NCBI GenBank assembly: GCA_023630585.1
Contig: CM042546.1
Location: forward strand, 16,342,810 to 16,406,809
Direction of reading: 5' to 3'
Source: Cranoglanis bouderius
Lineage: Eukaryota; Chordata; Actinopteri; Siluriformes; Cranoglanididae
Length of the DNA stretch: 64,000 bases
The notes beneath the pieces were generated by a model. The model did not search any database, was not told where the DNA came from, and saw nothing but the letters and a program-made list of their open reading frames with translations. Below are positions 23,280 to 35,044 of the stretch, piece after piece (within the stretch, counting starts at the first letter, position 1; each line of letters starts with the position of its first letter). A program made the position numbers and the translations under genes.

Positions 23280-23880
23280 GTTACATGATGCAGAAAAACT
23301 AGTTAATGCATTTGTTACTTCTAGGTTGGACTACTGTAATGCCTTGCTGTCTGGATAATTCCAGTAGGTGCATAAACAAGCTCTAGTTAGTCCAGAATGT
23401 AGCAGCCAGAGTCCTTTCTAAATACAGAAAGTTTGACCATGTTACCCCAATTTTATCCACACTACACTGGCTCCCAGTAAAAGACTATATTGATTATAAA
23501 ATACTACTAATGACATCTAATTACAATCCTGCTTCACTGGATAATTATACCTGTGTACACTTCCTAAGAACTGCTGCCATAAATATACAGATTTTTCCAT
23601 GCTCATTTTTTTTTCTCAATACAATTTTAAGAAACAAACTGAACCCTTTCAACACATTTATTACTGTTTGACTTTTCTCTGTATGACTATATGTTGTAAT
23701 TATCAACACCCCACAATCTGGTGTCACCCAGAAAAGGATGGGCTTCCTTTTGAGTCTGAGGAAGGTTTCTTCCTCATGTCATCTTAGGGAATTTTTCTTG
23801 GCAACGTTTCCCTCTGGCTTACTCAATAGGGATCTAGATCTACATCCGGACTTCTATAAAGTGCTTTTCTGACGGTGTCT
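23280..23880 (+). pseudogene. LINE (CR1/L2/Rex1-type) 3' end with RT relic
   Basis: Plus-strand reading at about 23300-23345 gives LVNAFVTSRLDYCNALLSG, the segment after the RT domain typical of these LINEs, followed by a decayed 'LHWLPV' part near 23465-23485. The stretch at 23715-23870 ('gtgtcacccagaaaaggatgg', 'ggaaggtttcttcctcatg', 'agggatctagatctacatcc') matches the common fish LINE 3' untranslated region. Heavily 5' truncated, as usual for LINEs. Confidence 0.72.
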
Positions 23881-23884
23881 ATTG

Positions 23885-24475
23885 TTTGAAATTAATTCAA
23901 ACAATAGACATATTCAAACAATAGAATATAAAATCCCTGTTGCATTATACTGTACATAGCAGGATTTTATGCTTCTCTCCATGACAAAAGCAGAAGCATA
24001 GGACTAGGTCTCATTTATCTACTGTACTATATTCATTTATGTCTTTACAATCAATCAAAAACCTCTTAGTAATATAATTTAAAACATTGAAGACAACTCT
24101 ATATATTATTTTTAATCTCAACCTTTGGTATTAAAAAATATATAAATTGTACTAGTAAGGATTTCAGAGGCACTGGATCTCAAAATCTGCACAGACAGTA
24201 TGGTCAGCATGTGTGCATACATATGTGTTTGGCCCACACAGGAGGTGTTCTGGGCTCCATGTTATTTTACAGGATGACAGCTGGTGAGGAACTCTGCCCT
24301 CCAATGAGGAAACCAAAGCCATGCAAAAGGTGAAAAAGTCTCAGTTTCCTCTGCTTGCTTCTTCCTTCACATTCCGAAATCTTATGGGCTTCTGTATATT
24401 GTGGGAAAATGTTATTTGAAGGGAATATAATGAATGTCCCCCATGTTTTTGCCCCCACCCCAATTTCTTCTGTTT
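23885..24475. other. Unassigned sequence
   Basis: Starts with a 14-bp inverted repeat (23877-23890 and 23896-23909, gtctattgtttgaa). The rest is AT-rich. A GC-richer block at 24190-24470 shows no family and may be conserved non-coding DNA. Confidence 0.5.
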
Positions 24476-24479
24476 TTGT

Positions 24480-25440
24480 GTATGTCTCATAATAAATAGT
24501 TTTACACCTATCACCAATGTGAAAAACTAATTGCCCCCTTAAAATTAAAATCTGTTTCGGCCACCTTTAGCAGCAATAACTACAACCAAATGCTTCAGAT
24601 AACTGGAGATCAGTCTTCCACTTACTTCTAGGACTAGGATTAACTCCTATGCTTTGGATCATTGTCTTGCTGCATAATCCAGTTGCGCTTGAGTTTCAAC
24701 TTACGGACTGAAGACCGGACATTCTCATTTAGGATTTTCTGGTAGAGAGCAGAATTTATGTTTCCCTCAATTATTGCAAGTTGCCCAGGCCCTGAAGCAG
24801 CAAAGTATCCCCACACCATCGCACTGCCACCACCATGCTTGACCATACAGTAGGTATGATGTTCTTTTTGTGGAATTCTGTGTTTGGTTTACATCAGAAT
24901 TAATGGGACCTCTGTCTTCCAAACAGTTCCACTTTTGACTCATCAATCCACAGAACATTCTTGCAAAATGTTTGAGGATCATTAAGGTGTGTTTTGGCAA
25001 AATTCATACGAGCCTTAATGTTCTTTGGGTTAGCAGTGGTTTTCACCTCGCCACTCTTCCACGGATGCCATTTTTGCTCAGTGTCTTTATGATGGTGGAG
25101 TCAAGAACCTTTATTGATGAAAGAGAGGCCTGTAGGTCCTTTGATGTTGTCCTTGGCTCTTTTGGAACTTGCTGGATGAGTCGTTGCTTTGCTTTTGGAG
25201 GAATTTTGGAAGGTTGGCCACTTCTGGGAAGGTTCACTACTGAGAGTTTTTCCATTTGAAGATAATGGCTCTCACTGTGGTTCTTTGGAGTCCCAGAGCC
25301 TTTGAAATAGCTTTGTAACCCTTCCCAGACTGATGTATTTCAATCACCTTTTTTCCTCATAATTTCTGGAATTTCTTTCAATTTTGGCTTAGTGTGTTAC
25401 TGGGTAAGCCCTTTTAACTAACTTCATGCTGTTGAAAAAG
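24480..25440 (-). mobile_element. Tc1-like family E, internally deleted copy
   Basis: The left side has the family's 3' end ('tgaaaaactaattgccccct'). The minus strand carries a decayed transposase from about 25395 down to 24560. The segment between the second catalytic D region and the C-terminal tail is missing: 'cttccacttacttctagg' jumps to 'taactcctatgctttgg', so the catalytic E is deleted. Compare 53090-53885. Confidence 0.85.
24560..25395 (-). pseudogene. Tc1-like transposase, family E, broken
   Basis: Readable pieces on the minus strand in coding order: EKLSVVNLPRSGQPSKIPPKAKQR cut into frames (linker and HTH 2), MPKHTLMILKHF…NVLWIDESKVELF-like first catalytic region near 24940, HGGGSAMVWGYFAASGPGQL, and MQQDNDPKHRS (second D) near 24640-24680. 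Then the frame runs into the deletion. Stops and frame changes at about 25040, 24990 and 24850. Confidence 0.85.
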
Positions 25441-25489
25441 TTCTGTTTGTTTTAATTTATGAAACAATTTAGTACGAGATATTAACAAA

Positions 25490-26460
25490 AACAGAAGAAA
25501 TCAACCACAAGGCTCTCTTGTCCACCCTCAAGAGTCTTGGAATTCGTGGTGCAGCATGGCAGTGGTTTGCTTCCTACCTGGAATGTAACTCATACCAGGT
25601 GACATGGAAGGGATCCATATTTGCTCCCCGCAGACTCTCCAGTGGTGTCCCACAAGGCTCAGTACTTGGTCCTCTTTTGTCCTCCCTCTATACTTGATCT
25701 CTTGGTGGGGTCATATCCTCACATGGGTTTTCATGCCACTCCTATGTGGGTGACACTCAAGTCATCCTCTCCTTCCCTCCCTCAGACCCTCTTGTTTCTG
25801 CTCAGATCTCAGCATGGCTGGCAGACATCTCATCATGGATGGCAGCTCATCAGCTGAAACTTAATCCCAGCAAAACTGAACTGCTGTTCATCCCAGGTGA
25901 TTCATCCCCATGTCAGGATCTTGTGATCTCCCTGGACAAGTCTCTGATCCCACCTTCAGTTACTGCATGCAAACTTGAGGTAACCATGGACAATCAGCTG
26001 TCCTTTTCCTCTCACATTGCTAATCTGACACACTCATGTCAATTTCTCCTTTACAACATTAGAAGCATTTGCCCATTTCTATCCATACAGGCCACTCAGG
26101 TGCTTTTTCAGTCTATTGTCATTTCGAGACTGGACTACTGCAACTCACTTCGACCTCTGCAACTGATCCAGAATTCAGCTGCTCGACTGGTTTTCAACCT
26201 TCCTAAGTTCTCCCAAACCACCGCATTGCTACGCTCCCTCCTCTGGCTTCCTGTAGCTGCCCGCATCAGATTTACAACACTGATGCTTGCCTACAAAGCC
26301 AAAAATGGACTAGCACCCACTTACCCCAAATCACTTATCACACCCCGCACTGCACCACACTCCCTCCGATCCTCTTGCGGGTGCCAGGAACAATTTGATT
26401 CGGACCGCAGCAAATGTGCCCAATGTGAAAACCACCATACTGTCTACCTTCAAAAGTAAT
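25490..26460 (+). pseudogene. CR1/L2-type LINE reverse transcriptase, C-terminal half
   Basis: Plus-strand landmarks: NHKALLSTLKSLGIRG, WFASYLECNSYQVTW, SSGVPQGSVLGPLL (RT motif 4), a YVGDTQVILS in place of the catalytic YADDTQ, WMAAHQLKLNPSKTELLF, then VISRLDYCNS and LIQNSAARLVFN with LLWLPVAARIRF. The frame from 25746 to 26459 is open for 237 codons, but the catalytic A-D has become V-G and a stop lies near 25700. The last 20 codons diverge. The 5' part is absent (usual LINE truncation). Enzymatically dead. Confidence 0.88.
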
Positions 26461-26619
26461 GAGAAACACCATCATGTGTTAAAAAATATTTGCCTTCAAT
26501 GTTACATGCCCAGACTGTTACATATACAGACTTTACTTGTAAAGTCTTGAGTTTTGAGTTTTTGTAAAGTCTTGAGTTTTGTTCAGTGTTTGCCCACCTT
26601 CAAATGTACTGCTTTGTAT

Positions 26620-26745
26620 ACAACAAAATTGTAAAAATATTGATTTGATGTAGATTTTTCTTCTGTTCAATCACTTTGTATTTTGTTAATTGATCTTACT
26701 TTACAGCATTTTTTTCACCCTGCCTAAAACTTTTGCACAGTACTA
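26620..26745 (+). mobile_element. Solo end of Tc1-like family B
   Basis: Reads 'ttgatttgatgtagattttt', 'cactttgtattttgttaattg' and 'cctgcctaaaacttttgcacagtact', the same order as the right end of the element at 1042-2568. It stops at the left border of the family J element. Confidence 0.8.
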
Positions 26746-27879
26746 TATATTGGTACCCTTGGTAAATGTGAGCAAAGAAGGCTGTGAAAAATTGTCTTTA
26801 TTTTTTAACCTTTTGATCTTTTGTTCAAAAAAATTCACAAAAATACTCTTCTCTCATGAATATCAGACAATTGCAAACAAAACACAGGTTTATCCAAAAA
26901 ATATATATCTTTGTTAAATATAGGTGTGCAAGAATTATTGGCACCCTTTTAGGCAATATTTTGTGCTACCTCCCTTTGCCAAGATAACAGCTCTGAGTCT
27001 TCTCCTATAATGCCTGATGAGGTTGGAGAATACATGGCAAGGGATCTGAGACCATTCGTCCATACAGAATCTCTCCAGATCCTTCAAATTCTGAGGTCCA
27101 CTCTGGTGGACTCTCCTCTTCAGTTCACCCCACAGGTTTTCTATGGGTTTCAAGTCAGGGGACTGGGATGACCATGGCAGGACCTTGATTTTGTGGTCAG
27201 TAAACCATTTTTTTGTGTTTAAGATTTTTTTGTGTTTAAGGTTTTAGATCATTGTCCTGCTGGAAGATCCAACCACGGCCCAATTTAATCTTTTTAGAAG
27301 GGAAAGTCAGGTTTTCATTTAATATCTGTTGATATTTGATAGTCCATGATGCCATGTATCCTAACAAAATGTCCAGGTCCTCTGGCAGGAAAACATCCCC
27401 AAAACATTAAAGAGCCGCCACCATATTTAACCGTGGGCATGAGGTACTTTTCCATATGGTTACCTCTCTGTGTGCACCAAAACCACCTCTGGTGTTTATT
27501 GCCAAAAAGCTCTATTTTGGTTTCATCTGACCATAGAACCCGATCCCATTTGAAGTTCCAGTAGTGTCTGGCAAACTGAAGATGCTTGAGTTTGTTTTTG
27601 GATGAGAGTAAAAGCTTTAAATCTCATTGGGAATATACTTCAAATATATTTTTCTCATATGAATTCATAGGGGTGCCAATAATTGCTGCATACCTATATT
27701 TAACAAAGATATATTTTTGGATAAACCTGTGCTGTGTTTGCAATTGTTTGATATCCATGAGAGCAGAGTATTTTTGTGAATTTTTTGAGCCAAAGATCAA
27801 AAGGTTAAACAATAAAGACGATTTTTCACAGCCTTCTTTGCTCATATTTACATATTTAATATTAGTGGGGGCACTGTAT
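26746..27879 (-). mobile_element. Tc1-like family J, decayed
   Basis: Inverted ends of about 190 bp share 'tgagcaaagaaggctgtgaaaa', 'ttaaccttttgatctttt' and 'acacaggtttatccaaaaa'. The right tip is gtgggggcactgta; the left tip is overwritten by the family B end. The minus strand holds a partial transposase. A 'tttttttgtgtttaag' unit is duplicated near 27210-27240. The smaller relic at 14926-15124 is the same family. Confidence 0.85.
26935..27580 (-). pseudogene. Tc1-like transposase, family J, relic
   Basis: The C-terminal part is clear: KPIENLWGELKRRVHQSGPQ with the catalytic E, then MDEWSQIPCHVFSNLI and AVILAKGGSTKY. Upstream pieces near 27260-27560 show a decayed 'QDNDPKH'-like position and an 'LEFQMGSGSMVR' type first catalytic region. 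Frames are broken at several points. Confidence 0.82.
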
Positions 27880-28054
27880 TTATTTGTTTATTTGTGTATT
27901 TATTTATTTATTTTGCATATGCCATAGTTTTCATAGAAATTAAAACCTCCATTCTTATTTCTGATGTGAGTTTCTTTTTCATTGAGGTGTGTGAGATGGA
28001 AATTTGAAAAACCATTTACAACAGGCCTAAATAACTTGTGTTTAACTATATTTA

Positions 28055-28430
28055 ATTGCTGTTTATTTACATAAAATACTTTTACAGGTTTCGAGCTGCC
28101 AGTATTTCACAGTAAAATGGCTGTAGTTATAGAAAAATGCTGATATATCGGGTATGGCACTATCGTTTTTTTCCTGGCAACCACCTACCAGCATTTTATC
28201 ATAAAATACACAGAAAAATGATGTTTAATGTACAGCAATACCACATATTTTAGTATGCTATAAAAAATAATACTATAAAAGCAACCACAAAGTTTGGCTG
28301 TTAATTTTATGGCAAAAATCTGACCTTCAATTTATGGTATTGTCTTTATATGTATTGTGCATTCCTATAAATAAACAACATTCTTTTACTATAAAATATA
28401 AGGCAGGGAAATATTTGTCAATGTAATGTC
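28055..28430. repeat. Possible AT-rich MITE-like repeat
   Basis: Carries repeated 'acagtaaaatggctgtag', 'gtacagcaataccacat' and 'ttctttactataaaatataagg' motifs of the kind seen in abundant fish non-autonomous elements. No clear terminal repeats or target duplication found, so the assignment is weak. Confidence 0.35.
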
Positions 28431-28464
28431 TTTTTTTTTTTACCACACAGTGTGTGGTAACATG

Positions 28465-28545
28465 AAATGTGTTAAGTTGTGGAAAACAGAGACTGACTAT
28501 CTTTAGCCTATGTATGTGTAAGTTTTTGGCCTCAACTGTATGAAC
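28465..28545. mobile_element. Solo end of Tc1-like family D
   Basis: Reads catgaaatgtgttaagttgtgg, 'atctttagcctatgtatgtg' and 'ttttggcctcaactgta', sharing the first two blocks with 4410-4465. Only the untranslated end and tip remain. Confidence 0.6.
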
Positions 28546-30665
28546 AGAATGTTATGTTTCTGGATTAAGATTAAGCCTTCAGAAAAGGTAAAGCATACAC
28601 ATTTAAATTTATAAATATTTATAAATATTATATGCTGTGTTGGATTAATTAGCCTATTACATTAGGTAGCTAACTTTTTTACCTATACTATCCTGTACTG
28701 TATATAAGACACTGGCTTGTATTTAACACACTTGTTTATCTAGTGGATTTGTAGGCCTGCACATGACTGTCTGATTTTCTGTTCTGAGTAAATTAAGTCA
28801 TCTTGTGAGGTACGATTTAGCCACAGCAGCTGTTAGTATAAGAATGCACAAATCTGTCTGAGATATTATGTATTGTATTTTGTATTATGTGGAATATTTC
28901 AGTAATATGTGTTTTATGCTGGCAACAAGCTAAACAATCTGTCTTGGTTGCACAAACAGCTATTGATTTCACAGATGTCTTTGTAACATTAAAGTACTGT
29001 AAGTTTTAATGTCATAAGCCCTTATATTTCAGTTGATTAATAAAAAGTTAATTTATTTGTATTCTTCCTTTTATAGGTTGTACTGCGCTATTAGGGAAAG
29101 GTCAAGATAGAAAGGGAAAGGTCAAGATAGCCATTGCTTAAAATGATTACAGATTAAAAATACAAATTTAAACAGAAATAGAAAACACAATTACTGCATA
29201 CTATTATTATAAAAACTTTAAAAAAATGAATAAAATAAAAAATAAAAATAAAAACACACACACACTCCATATGTATGGGACTTGTTTTTAGCCCAATTAT
29301 TGAACTTATCATAAACTGAAACATGCAATATGTGAAACTATATCAGTGGCACATGCAGAGTCATTAGTATTATGTTTTATTATTCTTTTTTAAAATGCTT
29401 TTTTGTTATGAATAAATTGCTTGTTTTAATAAAGTTTGTATTTTTAATGTATATTATGTACATTGATGTGTACTCATACATCCTGTGTAAAAGAGTGTTA
29501 AAAGGTTTCAGTCTGAATTGGTCTTTCAACTGAATTGTTTGTTCTTTTTTGCTATGAATAAAATAATTATGTCTGTGTTGTCTTTATTTAGTATTTAGTA
29601 TATGATGTCTATTTATGTTGGGGAGATATAAATAGTGAATATCCATAAAACCAGGGAGTAAAAAAATGCTGTAAGTCAGGATAATCATATATCTCCACAC
29701 TAAGAGGGGTCTCAGGAGATGGTTTTCTTCTTACTCTATGGTCAGCTCCAACCTCAACTATGGGATGTAGTTTGTTTTTGTCGTAAAGGATAGGTGGAAA
29801 ACAAAACTTCAGCTGCAGGATGTAGCGGTGTGTGAATGTGTTATGTGTCCTTGACTCTCTGATCTAAATGAAACTAAAAGATTACATTTTACATGTGATC
29901 CTTTGTGTGATTCCAAATAGGAATGATTAGGAAGGAGGTATAAGAAGTGTAAAGTATTTTCCATATAATATTTTAGTTGTGGCAGTTTGATCTGAAACAT
30001 AATGATGTTGCTTTAAACATCAACTTCAAATCGTGTTGTCAGGTGTAGTTTTGCCTGGTAAAAGTCAATCATGTGGTTTTAATATGTTTGTTTTTAACTA
30101 ATCATATACAGTAATTACAAAGATTTTTACATGCTCACTGCTGAGCAGTGGAAAGATATAAGAGATGGATGTGGAGTAATTACAAAAATCTTCTTAGATG
30201 CTGATACACCTAATGTCATTGCACCTGATATCATCTCTTAACAAAAAAGAGGAACAAGTTTGACTGTATGTCCGTACACATTCTTACAGCATGAAATGGG
30301 GTTTCCACTAGCTCTGGTGTTTATAAAACACAAATAGTCACAAATAGGAATTATTCTGTTAACAGTCAAATGCATTACACAAAATCCAATAGACCATATG
30401 TCAGTTGTAGTACTGAGTGATGTTTATTTAACCCTCATTTATGTAGTCCATAGTTTAAACATTTTATAACATAAAATGTTACTTACCCCAGACTGAGGCT
30501 GGTGTTAATTAGAAGGTGTTAATTAATTTTCTAAATCACTGACCGATAGTGCAAGGCAAATCACCAGTTTATATTTATGCACTCTTATTGTTGCCAGTAA
30601 TGAGAATCCTATCATACAGACAATCTCTCTTATTTTCATTTGTTACTGCATAAAATTCTTCTCTC
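28546..30665. other. Unassigned AT-rich sequence
   Basis: No gene recognised. A 21-bp direct duplication (gggaaaggtcaagatag) sits at 29093-29130, and A-rich DNA at 29215-29262. A minus-strand 63-codon frame at 29809-30000 has no motif. Confidence 0.55.
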
Positions 30666-30669
30666 TTTA

Positions 30670-30935
30670 AGTGGTGACATGATCTTCCCCTGCCTGTCCA
30701 AACAACTGAGTCTCTGCCAGTCTTCAGACAAAGACTGAAGACCCACCTCTACACTAAGCAGTAAAAAAAAAAAACAGCTTGTCTTGAACTCTGTTTGTTG
30801 CTATACTAAATCGTTGTACTAACTCTTCTCTAATTTTTATTTGTACAAGCATGAGGATATGTTCTTGATGGAGACCATAAAGCAGTTTTATAAGTCAGTG
30901 TGGATAAGGGTGTCTGCTAAATGATGCTGTTAATG
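30670..30935 (+). mobile_element. LINE 3' end (CR1/L2-type)
   Basis: Plus-strand reading near 30690-30760 gives an SLPVFRQRLKTHLYTKQ-like end of the LINE ORF2, followed by a stop, an A12 tract and the tail 'gtggataagggtgtctgctaaatg'. The same tail motif occurs in the SINE at 40384-40562, consistent with LINE/SINE tail sharing. Confidence 0.72.
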
Positions 30936-31187
30936 TACAGTTTAGCCACCTATTTGACTTTTGGCACTGTAACAATAATTTGCCAATTTAACACTGAAGT
31001 GAGCAAAACAATTAACAGTTCATGTAGCTGAAAGGTGTCAGTAGAACTGCTGCTGGGGTTGGGTAACATTAGCTTTGCTAAGATTCAGGTGAAAGGACTC
31101 CACTTTCACAGTTTCAAATTTCACTTTCACAGAATTAATAAAAACGACAAACCAGGGCTTCATAAGTAATTATAACTTTACTCATTA

Positions 31188-32010
31188 ACCAGAATGCTTA
31201 ACTTTCGTTTTAAAATCACGTGGAAATGTGTCAGAAACAGATGGTGCCTTCCATCAAAGAATACCAAAAATAAAACAACTTAAGCGCTATACATGATGAA
31301 TTATTGATAGCTTTTGATAGTTGTTTTGAAGAGAAAAAAACCTAAAGGGAAAACTGTTCAAAGAACCATTGGCCTTAGGAAAAGCTGATCATAAAATAGA
31401 CGTCGTTGATGTGTTGATAACTATTTAGGTTTACAATAGCAAACCAAAAATGATTGCAGTAAACATACTAGCAGATATTGCTCTTTAGACTGCAGATCAT
31501 CTCTGTCTCAACATTTCTGTCTCTTTTATGACAACTGTACAAATATTGCTTTTAACAGCAACAAATAAGTCTATTCTGAGATATTTTCCAGATTGTAAGT
31601 GAGACCATTAACATTTTTCTGTTTGATGTTCTCTTCAGGATGAAAACCAAAGAAAGATGCACTGAAACTGAACCAGTCAATTGTGCTTTTATTTTGGGGT
31701 GTCTCAGTGCTAAACAATTTTTATTCTGAGCAATGTTGTTTCCCAGCAGGTGTTTTAAGGCTAATTGAGGTTAAGTGTACTTTTATTATGTCAATGTTGC
31801 CTAGGGTCACAATACATAACACTGCCTTCATATGTATGATTGTTCTATATTATGAACAAAATAGACATCTATTTCATGTCATTAAGCAACATGAAATAGG
31901 TGTGGAGCATGGCAGGGTGAGTTGAGCACTACATGATCGGGTGTTGGCGCACCTGGAAGTGGGGAGGACAGAAAGCATGTGGCGAAGGAAATAAGACTTG
32001 ATTACATTCA
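31188..32010. repeat. Duplicated segment, copy 1 (about 0.8 kb)
   Basis: 31220-32010 matches 33899-34690 in direct orientation with about a dozen differences by eye and one 1-bp indel (about 98% identity). The block 'attaaccagaatgcttaac' to 'aaaatcacgtg' just before it (31188-31219) matches 32019-32053. No coding content. Confidence 0.93.
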
Positions 32011-32016
32011 ATTACA

Positions 32017-32053
32017 TTAACCAGAATGCTTAACTTTCATTTTAAAATCACAT
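32017..32053. repeat. Duplicated segment, start of copy 2
   Basis: Repeats cattaaccagaatgcttaac and 'aaaatcacatg' from 31188-31219, directly after copy 1, so the tandem junction lies at about 32010-32018. The rest of copy 2 resumes 1.85 kb later at 33899. Confidence 0.85.
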
Positions 32054-33898
32054 GAAATCACAGCGGTGTGTGGTTTTTGAACCATTTTCACTCCTCACAA
32101 GGTTTCATGTCTGAAAAACGTAGATGCTTGCAATTTGAAACAATTGGCAATGGTCCAGAGGCAGCTAAGACATATTTAACCTACTGACATACACATCATG
32201 GCACAAAGAGCATTGTTTTTTGGTTTGTTTGTTTTTTGTTTTTCACTCTTATAGACTGCTGGGCCATTTATGCAAATCTGACTTATTTGGTTGAAGCTGG
32301 AAAATCACAGAGGTCATTTCATTGGCTAACCCTCTTGATGGGCATTAAAAGAGCAGTGAAAACTTGTTGTGTGCTTTGGGAAAGAGGTGAATAGGTGGGT
32401 TGAGGGCTCTGAAAGGTGTGTCAAAAACTTTGGCAGTACATTGGAGCCAGCTGGTCACCACAAAACCCCTGTCGTGTAACACCTCTATCCTTCCTTTTCT
32501 GAGCCTATTTGGAACTGCAGTCTTTCTCCCTGGAAACAAAGATAGGGCATTTGTGATGTCAGCACAGTGTTTAGTGTTTGGAGATGGAGCTTGATATGTG
32601 GTGTTGGTAGAAGAATGGAATCATTATATTACAAGCTTCACCACTCTTGGCTCTGAAACAAAAAAAAACAGCATGTGATTTCTGAAGGCATCCCTCATGT
32701 GACCCTGAAAAAGGGAATACTGTGTTGGACAATGGCTGACATGAACATCCCCATCTAATCCCCACCGCCCCACCACCCCCACCCTCACCCCTCTCACTGG
32801 CTCTTTATTTACTTATTTCTCTCAACCTTCATTTAACTCTCTCTGCTTTCTGTCTTTTTCATGCAAACCCTTATGGTGAACAAAAATAAAGCGAAATAAA
32901 AAGGAAAGGCTTAGCTGACACACAAAGCAGGAAACTTGGTGGCACAGATGTACAAAACATTACAAAAGGCAGGGGTGGAGAGGATGTGTCGCCATGATTA
33001 CGTCAGCACTGCTGGCCAGAGCATTTCCTTACAGGTGAACTTTTAAATGGAGACTGACAGATATATTCTTCCTGCTATTTTATTAAACATCTAAACCTGC
33101 AGCATTTCTCCGGCTAATCAGGGTTGTTTTGAGGTACATAATTATCCGCATTTTCAGTGTGAGATCAAAGAGGTAATGGGGAATGAGTTATCTCAAATGA
33201 ATGAGAATTATTGTTATTATTGTATAAGCAATAAATAAAGAGAACATTTATTTTTAAATTTCCGATTTATTTTTAATCAGTTTCCTACTGATTAAAGTAT
33301 ATACCTTGTTCTTTTTAAGTGACGTTGCCTGATTATATGGTAACTAAAAATTCAATATCAAGAGCTGGAAAGCATTTGACCTTGCCTACTAAACATTAAA
33401 ATATGCTGCACTTTTGGAACTAAATGCAAACCTTGTATGTGTTTGTATGTGTATATGAGTGTGTTTTAGTCATTTAGAGAGATCTATTTCATACTGTAGA
33501 TCTCATTCATTGTCAATCCTAATTATTTGTTTTTTTATTTCTCTTGGTAACAACTGTTAAAATGGATTGAATAACATGACAAATTCCTTTTTTATTGTTT
33601 CAAAATGCCAAACAGATCTTCCCTGATTTCCTATCTCTTCTAAAAACATCGCAATGTTTGTCTGTCATAGACATAGACTGAATGACCTCCTGAAGTAATC
33701 CTTCACTACATAAGACAGCTGAATGATCTTATGGTAGGGGAAGCACATAATAACTGCCCCCACTGCTATTTATCCAGGATGTTCCACATTGACAGCATCC
33801 TCATAGTGAAGGATCCTTGTCTGTTTGTCCCAGAATGAGGGTGAGAAGGGAGACACTAGGAGATGAAAAGACTTCAGTCCAGGTTTTGTTTTCTATGG
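32054..33898. other. 1.85-kb segment separating the two parts of copy 2
   Basis: Shows no transposon ends, poly(A) tail or ORF of note. The sequence at 32820-33130 ('ttatggtgaacaaaaataaagcg', 'tgattacgtcagcactgctgg', a CRE-like TTACGTCA at 32999-33006) looks less random than its surroundings and could be conserved non-coding DNA. Its borders share only 'tg' with the uninterrupted copy 1. Confidence 0.5.
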
Positions 33899-34690
33899 GT
33901 GGAAATGTGTCAGAAACAGATGGTGCCTTCCATCAAAGAATACCAAAAATAAAACAACTTAAGCGCTATACATGATGAATTATTGATAGCTTTTGATAGT
34001 TGTTTTGAAGAGAAAAAAACCTAAAGGGAAAACTGTTCAAAGAACCATTGGCCTTAGGAAAAGCTGTTCATAAAATAGACGTCGTTGATGTGTTGATAAC
34101 TATTTAGGTTTACAATAGCAAACCAAAAATGATTGCAGTAAACATACTAGCAGATATTGCTCTTTAGACTGCAGATCATCTCTGTCTCAACATTTCTGTC
34201 TCTTTTATGACAACTGTACAAATATTGCTTTTAACAGCAACAAATAAGTCTATTCTGAGATATTTTCCAGATTGTAAGTGAGACCATTAACATTTTTCTG
34301 TTTGATGTTCTCTTCAGGATGAAAATCAAAGAAAGATCCACTGAAACTTCACCAGTCAATTGTGTTTATTATTTTGGGGTGTCTCAGTGCTAAACAATTT
34401 TTATTCTGAGCAATGTTGATTCCCAGCAGGTGTTTTAAGGCTAATTGAGGTTAAGTGTACTTTTATTATGTCAATGTTGCCTAGGGTCACAATACATAAC
34501 ACTGCCTTCATATGTATGATTGTTCTATATTATGAACAAAATAGACATCTATTTCATGTCATTAAGCAACATGAAATAGGTGTGGAGCATGGCAGGGTGA
34601 GTTGAGCACTACATGATCGGGTGTTGGCACAGCTGGAAGTGGGGAGGACAGAAGGCATGTGGCGAAGGAAATAAGGCTTGATTACATTCG
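33899..34690. repeat. Duplicated segment, main part of copy 2
   Basis: Direct match to 31220-32010. It then passes into unique DNA at aaaattttctatattatctg, which is presumably the original right flank. Confidence 0.93.
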
Positions 34691-34694
34691 AAAA

Positions 34695-35044
34695 TTTTCT
34701 ATATTATCTGTTTTAACTGATATAATACCATCACAGAGAGGGAAGATCTTTTTCTTTGTGACTGATTCACCTGAAGCTAGTATTGAATCAAGGTCATTTA
34801 ATGGATGTTACAGCACAAACAAAAGTGCTCTAAGCATTCCAGGACAGACATAACCTCGGGCCGAAACATCAAAATTCAGGTTGGACATTTGACATTCCCA
34901 CAGGCACTAAATGCCCTGGTGGTGATTTGGAGAGGAAAAGAAAGGAAAAAATAAATATACCCATCCTGTTTCTACATGCTCACTATCTGGTGTTCTGTAT
35001 ACAGAATATACAACATGCAGCAATATATGTATATATAAATAAAT
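34695..35044. other. Unassigned sequence
   Basis: No gene or repeat recognised. An (at)-rich 'atatatgtatatataaataaata' stretch precedes the MITE. Confidence 0.55.

Noticed and set aside
25746..26459. 237-codon frame as a host gene
   Set aside because: It is the C-terminal half of a LINE reverse transcriptase (LDYCNS, LQLIQNSAARLVF), with the catalytic motif mutated.
28436..28462. Short palindrome ccacacagtgtgtgg as an operator or element end
   Set aside because: Too short, and no second copy or target duplication was found.
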